Positions 55,309-62,284 of a DNA stretch of 64,000 bases are shown piece by piece. Made by a program: the position numbers and the translations under genes. Numbering within the stretch: position 1 is the first letter of the stretch; every line of letters begins with the position of its first letter. The stretch spans positions 124,001 through 188,000 of the forward strand of contig WRIU01000002.1 of the NCBI GenBank assembly GCA_009782565.1. The letters run 5' to 3'. The notes beneath the pieces were generated by a model. The model was not told the origin of the DNA and did not search any database. It saw nothing but the letters and a program-made list of their open reading frames with translations. The DNA is from Betaproteobacteria bacterium (GTDB lineage: Bacteria > Pseudomonadota > Gammaproteobacteria > Burkholderiales > Rhodocyclaceae).

Positions 55309-55865
55309 TGGTGTTGCCCCGTGTCGAGCGTTTGCATCGTGTTCTGCGGCAGGTAAAGGAGGGTCAGCGTGTCGCCCTCCAGCTTTTCTACCCGGAAGGT
55401 GTCGGCGATGACGTCCCCTTCCGACACCGCCAGGCTTTCATCCATATATTGAAGTAATACATATGAGTGATTCTCGTCTTCATAACGGCCAAGTACCACA
55501 GGCGTCGGCGCGGGGCTTGCCTGAGCTTCCGCCTCCAGAATTTCATGTAGCGATTCCGTTTCGATGGGTGGGGGGAACATCGCGGTTTCCCTATTCGTTG
55601 GTGTGAAAAGCCCGGAACTGGCCTGATCCATCTCGTGCCCATCGCGCCTGCGTATCTGCAATACGCTTGCGTTGGTAACGGGCTTGTCAGGCATTTGTGT
55701 AGAACGGACGGCGACCTGCGCGGTGGTTGGAGTCGTGGTATTCGCGTGTTTTGCATGCGCGCTCAGTTCGATGCTGCCGGATTCCTGGTCAGGCGTGAAC
55801 CAAGCCGCAATTACGGTAGCGATGAGTACGAGAAAAAGGGGTTTGTGCATTGAGTTCCGTTTCAT
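55305..55865 (-). CDS. GspC/PilP-like periplasmic protein
   Basis: 186 residues from ATG 55865, which overlaps the upstream stop (ATGA); further starts lack support. One N-terminal membrane segment (about 8-24) is followed by a long disordered Thr/Ala/Pro linker and a C-terminal globular part (about 125-180; VLGRYEDENHSYVLLQYMDE, VEKLEGDTLTLLYLPQNTMQ) resembling the HR/PilP beta domain. Position before the secretin supports a linker between inner and outer membrane complexes. Confidence 0.65.
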   Translation of the reverse strand: MKRNSMHKPLFLVLIATVIAAWFTPDQESGSIELSAHAKHANTTTPTTAQVAVRSTQMPDKPVTNASVLQIRRRDGHEMDQASSGLFTPTNRETAMFPPPIETESLHEILEAEAQASPAPTPVVLGRYEDENHSYVLLQYMDESLAVSEGDVIADTFRVEKLEGDTLTLLYLPQNTMQTLDTGQHQ

Positions 55866-56503
55866 CGAGCGTTTTCCGAAGTGGAGTGAACTGGCCGGTA
55901 GGGTGTTTTCGGCAGTTGCACCATCGCCACCCACTGAAGCTGCGATTCAATGATGTCGGAGCTGATTTCCGAGCGCGTGAAACGGACACTGTGCAGAGCG
56001 AGGGCTTTCCAGGCGGCGAGCGTGCGTTGAATGAAACGATCTATGGCTGGCGCAGCGCCCTGTACGGGCAGATTCATCCGGTAACGCATGAAACTGCCCG
56101 GTGAATCGTCTTCGAGACGATAATCCCCGTGTTGAATGAGGATTCCTTCTTCTTCGGCGATCTGGAGCAAACTCTGTAAAAGCGCCGGAATATCCTCGTG
56201 TGGCAGCAGGTTTTCCTCGAACATGTGCAGGAGGGCTCTGCCGCTGGTGCTGGAAGGGGCTTCCGTGCCATTCTGTTTTTTATAGAGGGCGGCATCCTGG
56301 GATTCCTTGATTTGCCGCTGCAAGGTATCCAGTTTTTCCGCTTGCTGTATATTGGCCTGCACCAGCGTGATGCCGATTGCTGCGCTGGCGACGATCAGAT
56401 ATCCCATGATGCCAAAGCGCCTCCGGAAAATCCCGAAGGTACGGGATGATTCCCAGGCAAGCCTTTCCGGCCATTTCAAGAGACGGTATGTATTTATCGG
56501 CAT
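55862..56503 (-). CDS. GspM/PilO-like inner-membrane protein
   Basis: 213 residues. One membrane segment (about 33-50), a coiled coil (about 52-75; QAEKLDTLQRQIKESQDAAL) and a ferredoxin-like periplasmic part with LLQIAEEEGILIQHGDYRLE. This is the PilO/GspM layout. Sequence similarity is weak; the call rests on topology and gene order between the PilM/N-like gene and the GspC-like gene. Confidence 0.65.
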   Translation of the reverse strand: MPINTYRLLKWPERLAWESSRTFGIFRRRFGIMGYLIVASAAIGITLVQANIQQAEKLDTLQRQIKESQDAALYKKQNGTEAPSSTSGRALLHMFEENLLPHEDIPALLQSLLQIAEEEGILIQHGDYRLEDDSPGSFMRYRMNLPVQGAAPAIDRFIQRTLAAWKALALHSVRFTRSEISSDIIESQLQWVAMVQLPKTPYRPVHSTSENAR

Positions 56504-56512
56504 GTCGGCTTC

Positions 56513-57892
56513 TCAATCCGCCCACTGCACATCGGTCGTGAAACGGTAAGTGCGCCCGCTTGCCGTCTCGATGATTTCGTGCCGGGTCAGGTAAGCGCCG
56601 GTCAGAGGGCGGTGCCCGGAAATGAATCCGATGTATTGCGCCATGTCCTCTCCAGTCGGGGCTTCGGCAGTGACCTTGACGGTATGGGCGGATTCGCCGG
56701 GAGTGGCATCGACTTCGAGCACGGCCACGCGAATTTCCGGTGGTGGCTGCAAGGCGCGCAAGATGACCCCGATGGGCAGGTTCAAGTCTTGGATTGCCGT
56801 GTTGACCGCGCGCACTCTAGACAATTCTTCGCGGCTCCATGCTGGTTCGGATGCAGCCTGTTTTGCTGGGGGGCGCACTTCTTCTAGGCGTGCGGCAGAT
56901 TCGCCGATGGATTGCGCGGTCAGGAACAGGAGCACCGATAGGGCAACGACCAGCAACGCGCCACATGTCAAAGCTACGTATTGCACGCGAGAAGGGAGCG
57001 GATGCCGGGATACAGCATCGAGCGCATGGCAGACGGATTGCGCCTGTTTCGCAAGCAACAGACCAGGGGTAACGTTGGTGCTGCTCGTCTCATGCTGGAG
57101 TTGAAGGATGTCGAATGAAGAATCCGGTTTCACGTCATCTGGTTCTGCCTTTGCAAGCGAGAGCACCCCTACTCGTTCATCTGCCCACTGCGGTTGGCGC
57201 AGGCATGCCCGTCGCCAGTTTGCTTGCATCGCCTGAAGGGGAAACTTTTCACGTTCTGATCTCCTGCACGCCACGATTTCACTCAAATGCGTACCCGCTT
57301 CGAGCGCGACGAGTAGCGCGAGCCAGCCATGGTCAACGAGCGCCAATGCTTTGAGGAGGTGCTGGTTTTTAGACAGCGCCGTCTCCCAGGCAGCCACGGA
57401 AAATGGCAGCACGGAACCCAGTCGCGCGCCGAGGCTGGTGGCGAGCTTCTTCAGGGCGGTAAGTACCGCCTGTGGATACGCCACGGCCAGCCTGGGAGTG
57501 CCGTAAGGCATGTCGTCGATCTGCACGGGCTTTGCCCAGTTGCCCCTGAATCCGGCTAAGGCGATTATGTTGTAGGCATTTTCACGAGCCGATTCGTTTC
57601 GTTTCATTGCAGCAGACCACGGCAGGCTTGCCTGCGCTAACCAGATGTCTGCTATCAACACGCGGACGTCGCGTACCCTGCAATGGGCATGACAAGCGGA
57701 TAATCTTTGCTCCAGTTTGGCGAGGCTCATCAGTAACACGGTTTCATCGGCGTTAGTCGGCAGGTTGAACACATGGCAGGATTGTTTCGACCAGTGCGAA
57801 GAGTCCCCTCTCCTGCTCAACAGGCCGAAATCTACGCTTTGTGCCCCGATGGCGATGAACAGCGTATAAACCTTGCGGTCAACCTGCCACAC
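56513..57892 (-). CDS. GspL/PilMN-like cytoplasmic-membrane platform protein
   Basis: 459 residues. The N-terminal half (1-280) is a soluble, probably degenerate actin-like domain (FGLLSRRGDSSHWSKQSCH, ALALVDHGWLALLVALEA); a membrane segment follows at about 307-330 (VALTCGALLVVALSVLLFLT), then a periplasmic ferredoxin-like part with LRALQPPPEIRVAVLEVDAT. It combines PilM-like and PilN-like regions, as GspL does. Its start overlaps the ATPase gene by 14 bp. It should couple the ATPase to the periplasmic parts. Confidence 0.65.
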   Translation of the reverse strand: MWQVDRKVYTLFIAIGAQSVDFGLLSRRGDSSHWSKQSCHVFNLPTNADETVLLMSLAKLEQRLSACHAHCRVRDVRVLIADIWLAQASLPWSAAMKRNESARENAYNIIALAGFRGNWAKPVQIDDMPYGTPRLAVAYPQAVLTALKKLATSLGARLGSVLPFSVAAWETALSKNQHLLKALALVDHGWLALLVALEAGTHLSEIVACRRSEREKFPLQAMQANWRRACLRQPQWADERVGVLSLAKAEPDDVKPDSSFDILQLQHETSSTNVTPGLLLAKQAQSVCHALDAVSRHPLPSRVQYVALTCGALLVVALSVLLFLTAQSIGESAARLEEVRPPAKQAASEPAWSREELSRVRAVNTAIQDLNLPIGVILRALQPPPEIRVAVLEVDATPGESAHTVKVTAEAPTGEDMAQYIGFISGHRPLTGAYLTRHEIIETASGRTYRFTTDVQWAD

Positions 57893-59564
57893 GTATCACT
57901 TCCTCCAGCGTAGTTTCGCCGCATGCCACCCGCTGCATTGCCGTGTCCCGCAACGGGCGCAACCCGGCCTGTGCAGCGTATTCCTTGAGTTCTGAAACCG
58001 GCGCTTTCCCGGCGATCATTTCGCGTAGCCGGTCATCGAGCGTGAGTACCTCGGCTACGGACTTGCGGCCCTTGAAGCCCACGCCCCGGCAGTGGCCGCA
58101 GCCGCGTCCGGCTCTGAACCGCCAATTCCCGACCTGACTTCGCGCAAGCCCTGCTGCTTCCAGTGCCTCGTCCCCCGGCTCGATTTCAGCGGCACAACTC
58201 GTACAGTTCACGCGCAATAGCCGTTGCGCCACGATGCCGTTGAGCGCGGATGCAAAGCTGTAGCCATCTACCCCCATGTGGAGAAAACGTCCCAGCACGT
58301 CGAAAACGCTGTTGGCGTGCACGGTCGTGAAGACAAGATGCCCGGTTAGCGCCGCTTGTACGGCGATTTGCGCGGTTTCGCCGTCGCGTATTTCGCCGAC
58401 CATGATCTTGTCCGGATCGTGCCTCAGGATCGAACGCAGCCCGCGCGCGAAAGTCAGCCCCTTCTTTTCATTGACCGGAATCTGCAATACGCGCGGCAGG
58501 CGGTATTCGACCGGGTCTTCAATCGTTACGATCTTGTCGCGCCCGGAGTGGATTTCGGTAATCGCCGCATACAGTGTCGTGGTCTTGCCGGAACCTGTTG
58601 GCCCGGTCACGAGCAACATGCCATGCGGCTTGGCGGCAAGGCGGCGGATAGCGCCAATGCTGTACCCATCCAGCCCGAGATGGTCGAGTCGGAGCGAACG
58701 GGCATCTTCTTTGGAAAACGATTGGCGGTCGAGTAGGCGCAGCACGGCGTCTTCCCCGAAGATGTTGGGCATCACCGAAACGCGAAAATCTATTTCCCGC
58801 TCATTGACCCGTACCTTGAAGCGCCCGTCCTGCGGGATTCGCCGCTCTGCAATGTCAAGTTCGGCCATGACCTTGATGCGGGAAATTACCTGCTCGGACA
58901 TGTCCTGCCCCGATATCTGGGTGATCGGCACGAGTACGCCGTCGATGCGGTATATCACGTGCAGACAGCCCGCGTCGCATTCGAGATGGATGTCGCTCGC
59001 TTGCAGTTTCAAGGCGTCGTAGATCGTGGAATTGACCAGTTTGACGACGGCACTCCCATTGTTGTCGATGCTCGCCAGTGTGATGACCACAGTGGAGTCG
59101 TCGTCACGCAAGCCCGGTTCAGCTTCGAATCCGTCCATTGCGCGCAATAACAGTTCCTGCTGCGTGAGCCATGCTTTGAGATCGTCCGGATGGACGAGGC
59201 AGATGTGCGGCCGAACGTTCTGGGCGGCGCAATGCCGCAGCACCCACGCCTCCGTTGCGCCATCGAACGGGTCGGAGAGTGCAAGCCAGAGCGACCCGGA
59301 CGAGTGGCGAGCCACGAACGCACGGCGGGTGACGCATTCAGCGTAGGAGAGCACATCGAAGCAGGGCTGCAATTCGAGGAGTCTTCCCATGGAAAACGCC
59401 GGGTAGGCAAAACTTTCCCCCAGTACTTCCAGCAATTCCTGGGGCGACCATCCCGTGACTTGTTGCAGAGCAGCGACCAGCGTGATGTTCTGCTGTGTGC
59501 ACAACTGGCGAGCTTGCTCAACCAGTTCGGTACCGAGATTTGGGGGCGTGCGCGGTGTGTTCAC
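57879..59564 (-). CDS. gspE: Type II secretion/type IV pilus assembly ATPase (GspE-like)
   Basis: 561 residues from the GTG at 59564, which overlaps the gspF stop (GTGA). The same frame is open further upstream to 60104, but there it is the shadow of gspF. N-terminal MshE-type domains (about 10-160) precede the ATPase: GPTGSGKTTTLYAAI (Lys327), IVTIEDPVEYRL (Asp box), VGEIRDGETAQIAVQAALTG (Walker B) and TTVHANSVFDVLGR (His box). The C-terminal zinc motif CTSC...CGHC is present. It powers pseudopilus assembly. Confidence 0.92.
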   Translation of the reverse strand: MNTPRTPPNLGTELVEQARQLCTQQNITLVAALQQVTGWSPQELLEVLGESFAYPAFSMGRLLELQPCFDVLSYAECVTRRAFVARHSSGSLWLALSDPFDGATEAWVLRHCAAQNVRPHICLVHPDDLKAWLTQQELLLRAMDGFEAEPGLRDDDSTVVITLASIDNNGSAVVKLVNSTIYDALKLQASDIHLECDAGCLHVIYRIDGVLVPITQISGQDMSEQVISRIKVMAELDIAERRIPQDGRFKVRVNEREIDFRVSVMPNIFGEDAVLRLLDRQSFSKEDARSLRLDHLGLDGYSIGAIRRLAAKPHGMLLVTGPTGSGKTTTLYAAITEIHSGRDKIVTIEDPVEYRLPRVLQIPVNEKKGLTFARGLRSILRHDPDKIMVGEIRDGETAQIAVQAALTGHLVFTTVHANSVFDVLGRFLHMGVDGYSFASALNGIVAQRLLRVNCTSCAAEIEPGDEALEAAGLARSQVGNWRFRAGRGCGHCRGVGFKGRKSVAEVLTLDDRLREMIAGKAPVSELKEYAAQAGLRPLRDTAMQRVACGETTLEEVIRVAG

Positions 59565-60775
59565 CCCAGGCTCCCGGCGAGGTCGAAAATGGGGATGTAC
59601 ATCAACACTACTACCGTGCCGATCACAATGCCGATAACGGCCATCAATATCGGTTCGATCAACCTCGATGCCCATTCCAGCCAACGGGAAAATTCGTCGT
59701 CGGAAAACCGGGCGGTGCGTTCGAGCATCCCGGCAAGCTGTCCGGAACGCTCGCCGACCTTGATGAGCGATTCGGCAACCGGGGTGACTAATTGGGCATC
59801 GAGCAGGGCCGAGGACAGGCTGCGTCCCTGTTCGATGGCGACTCGGCATTGTTCCAGCCGTGTGCGTTGAGCCGCGCCGAGCAACCCGCCGACCATGTTC
59901 ATGGCGCGCGGGAGGGCAATTCCGGAAGTCAACAACAGGCTGACGGCATGATAGAAACGCGACAGGCGGAATGAGTCGGTACGCGCGGCCAGCAGGGGAA
60001 GAGATAGAAACCTGTCGAGCAGCCAGGCGCGGAGAGGGGGTTGTGAGAGGCCCCACCCAAAAGCACAGCCTACTGCGATCAGCCCGCCAAGGACGAGTTG
60101 CCAATGGCTATGGATGAGTTGCCCAAACGCGAGCAAGACCGAGGACAACCACGGAACGTCCCGCCCAGACGATTCGTACACCACCGAAAACCGGGGGACG
60201 ACGTAGCCGAGCAGGAACAAGGTGACGAGCCCGCCGACGATGAGCAGCATCGCCGGGTAGACCGAGGCAGAAGCTAGTTTTTTGCGGATAGTTTCAAACT
60301 GCGCCTGATAGGCAATGTAACGCGACAACGCTTCGGGGAGATCGCCCGTGCGCTCTGCCGCCCGCACGGTGGCGACGTAAACGTCGGGGAAATGGCGTGG
60401 ATACCCAGCCAGCACGTCGGAAAAGCTGCGCCCTTCGTGCAGGGCTTGCAGGATCGCGGCGAGCATTTCGCGCGCTGAACTGCGCTGCTCCTTGGCGTGC
60501 AGTGTGCTCAAGGCTTCGGTGAGATTGAGCCCTGCGCTCAACAGTGCCAGCAATTCCTGGTTGAACAGGTTCAGCGGAAAAGATGTGCCATGCCTTTTGC
60601 GCTTTGCGGCTTTCGGAGCTTCGATTGTCAGGACGCGGTAGCCGCGCGCCACGGCACGGAGAACCGCTTCCGCTTCGCCGATGTTGGTAAATTCCAGCGA
60701 TTGTGTCCTGCCGTCCGGGGTTTGCGCGGTCAAGCGTACAGGCTCAGAGGGTACGCCGCAGACGTCACGAGCCAT
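59561..60775 (-). CDS. gspF: Type II secretion inner-membrane platform protein (GspF-like)
   Basis: 404 residues from ATG 60775 (GAGAGG upstream). Two repeats of the GspF/PilC domain: about 75-195 (FNQELLALLSAGLNLTEALS, AERTGDLPEALSRYIAYQAQ) and about 270-395 (RFYHAVSLLLTSGIALPRAM, VGERSGQLAGMLERTARFSD), each followed by membrane segments. It stands between gspG and gspE, the usual core order reversed (G-F-E). Confidence 0.92.
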   Translation of the reverse strand: MARDVCGVPSEPVRLTAQTPDGRTQSLEFTNIGEAEAVLRAVARGYRVLTIEAPKAAKRKRHGTSFPLNLFNQELLALLSAGLNLTEALSTLHAKEQRSSAREMLAAILQALHEGRSFSDVLAGYPRHFPDVYVATVRAAERTGDLPEALSRYIAYQAQFETIRKKLASASVYPAMLLIVGGLVTLFLLGYVVPRFSVVYESSGRDVPWLSSVLLAFGQLIHSHWQLVLGGLIAVGCAFGWGLSQPPLRAWLLDRFLSLPLLAARTDSFRLSRFYHAVSLLLTSGIALPRAMNMVGGLLGAAQRTRLEQCRVAIEQGRSLSSALLDAQLVTPVAESLIKVGERSGQLAGMLERTARFSDDEFSRWLEWASRLIEPILMAVIGIVIGTVVVLMYIPIFDLAGSLG

Positions 60776-60792
60776 GACACCTCTCCCGTGCC

Positions 60793-61212
60793 TCAACGAT
60801 AGGAAATATCTGCTGCGGCATCGCTGCCACCAGGCTGTCCGTCCTTTCCATAAGACAATAAATCGAAATCGCCCCCATCACTGCCGGGAGAGCGATAGAC
60901 ATATGGACGATCCCACGGATCGAGCGGAATGGATTTCTGAAGGTACGGGCCGCGCCATTTCGGTTCATCTCCCGGACGGGACATCAATGCTTGCAAGCCT
61001 TGTTCCGTTGTCGGGAAATGGCCGGTATCCAACCGGTAGGCATCCAGCGCCCTGGCCAGCGATTCAACCTGCATTTTTGCTGTCCCACGTTCCGACTGAC
61101 TGAGCTGAGAGAAGTAACGGGGAGCTACATACGTTGCCAGCAAGCCGATGATCGCAATAACCACCAGCAATTCCAGCAGGGTAAATCCTTGTATAAACCT
61201 TGGCGCTTTCAT
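60793..61212 (-). CDS. gspG: Major pseudopilin GspG
   Basis: 139 residues from ATG 61212 (MKAPRFIQGFTLLELLVVIA); a start at 61245 adds eleven residues with no signal function. Prepilin peptidase site G/FTLLE with Glu5. The C-terminal part contains PTTEQGLQALMSRPGD, GPYLQKSIPLDPWDRPYVYR and GSDGGDFDLLSYGKDGQPGG, the typical calcium-binding GspG fold. It lies only 41 bp after the PEP-CTERM gene, on the same strand. Confidence 0.95.
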   Translation of the reverse strand: MKAPRFIQGFTLLELLVVIAIIGLLATYVAPRYFSQLSQSERGTAKMQVESLARALDAYRLDTGHFPTTEQGLQALMSRPGDEPKWRGPYLQKSIPLDPWDRPYVYRSPGSDGGDFDLLSYGKDGQPGGSDAAADISYR

Positions 61213-61253
61213 GCCTACGGATGGAAAACGAGGTGCTTGGGCCACTTCGCTGT

Positions 61254-62024
61254 TTAACTACATAATTTGGCGCGTTTGCGCGCAACCACACCCATCACCC
61301 CCAGACCCGCCAACAGCATGGCCCAGGACTCGGGTTCCGGTACGGCATGGGCGAGCGTAAGAGAAGTAATTGGGTGCTCGGACAGCCAACTGATGGAAAT
61401 ATCTTGACCGTCGGCGAAGCTGTATCCGATCAGGTTGTTGCTGACCAATATCTGAGCCAACGAAACCGGATCGGTTGTGCCATCGTAGGTCACAAAAGAA
61501 TTCTGGAAATCAAAAACACCATAAGCCAGAATCGGTTGAGTCGACTTGAGTGTCGTCAGCAGAGCCAAAGTGTTGAAATCCGCCGCTTGACCAAAACTTG
61601 CATCGTAGTGCTTGTAATCATCGTTGGCGAAATCGTACTGGTAGATATTCTGGATGTTGCTGCTTGCGGTGGTGTAACCAGCCATCAGGTCGGTGCGAGT
61701 GAAATTGTAGTTGGCCGTTTGAGTTACGGTGTCGTAGCTATAGGTAAAGCTACTCATGTCGAAACCCAGCGCCTGAAGGCTCTCTGCTGTACCGAAGGGG
61801 CTGCTCAGATTGACGTTGTTGACGTACTCGAATGGAGAACCCCAGTAGTCTGCACCGCCTGGGTTGTAAGTGGACGAGACTCCTCCCGTATAGCCGGGAA
61901 ACGTGAAAATCGAGTCGTTGCCGATCTGATCAGTGGGATCAGCCTGCAAGGTAGCGGCAGATGCCAAGCTTGCATAAAGCAGGGCAGCAAGGGTCGCACC
62001 CGTTGTGAACACTAATCGTTTCAT
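61254..62024 (-). CDS. PEP-CTERM sorting domain protein at the head of the secretion operon
   Basis: 256 residues from ATG 62024. Signal peptide MKRLVFTTGATLAALLYASL ends at ASA. The mature part is rich in Tyr, Ser, Asn and Thr (YVNNVNLSSPFGTAESLQAL; TASSNIQNIYQYDFANDDYK). The sorting signal VPEPESWAMLLAGLGVMGVV is followed by ARKRAKL. It is the first gene of a run of eleven co-directional genes with only 41 bp to gspG and no terminator between, so co-transcription is likely. Its C-terminus is close to, but distinct from, that of the eps-linked PEP-CTERM pair. Confidence 0.9.
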   Translation of the reverse strand: MKRLVFTTGATLAALLYASLASAATLQADPTDQIGNDSIFTFPGYTGGVSSTYNPGGADYWGSPFEYVNNVNLSSPFGTAESLQALGFDMSSFTYSYDTVTQTANYNFTRTDLMAGYTTASSNIQNIYQYDFANDDYKHYDASFGQAADFNTLALLTTLKSTQPILAYGVFDFQNSFVTYDGTTDPVSLAQILVSNNLIGYSFADGQDISISWLSEHPITSLTLAHAVPEPESWAMLLAGLGVMGVVARKRAKLCS

Positions 62025-62127
62025 GATAAACAGTCCTCTGGTTGCTACGGTCAAGAAAGGCATCGACTCTTGCCGGATGCCGGATAGCGTTCAGGATGCT
62101 ATGCGTGGAAGATGTACGCTTGATGAC

Positions 62128-62143
62128 AGCGAGGCGGATGCCA
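62128..62143 (-). promoter_or_regulatory. Candidate sigma-54 promoter of the PEP-CTERM/secretion operon
   Basis: Minus strand TGGCATCCGCCTCGCT: TGGCA and -CGCT with GG and GC at the correct 10-base spacing, about 104 bp before the ATG. It is weaker than the others (C for T before GC). Confidence 0.45.
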
Positions 62144-62190
62144 CAGTACGGTTCTCCCTTCATCTGGACATAGCGGAAAAACATACCCTC

Positions 62191-62208
62191 CTGTCACTAT
62201 CCTGCAAC
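62191..62208 (+). promoter_or_regulatory. Possible Pho box of the alkaline phosphatase gene
   Basis: CTGTCAC-TATC-CTGCAAC: two 7-bp direct repeats with a 4-bp spacer, as in the PhoB box; the first repeat matches six of seven bases of CTGTCAT and the second four. 77 bp before the start codon. No clear -10 was identified. Confidence 0.45.
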
Positions 62209-62284
62209 GAAACCTCTCCAAGATTGCCGCACAGGGCAAACCAAGATGCTGGCGCCCGGGCATCCTCAATGATGGAGAGAGCAC

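Noticed and set aside
59565-60104. N-terminal extension of the gspE frame (about 180 codons)
   Set aside because: It is the shadow of gspF in another frame, lacks family similarity, and the GTG overlapping the gspF stop is the natural start.
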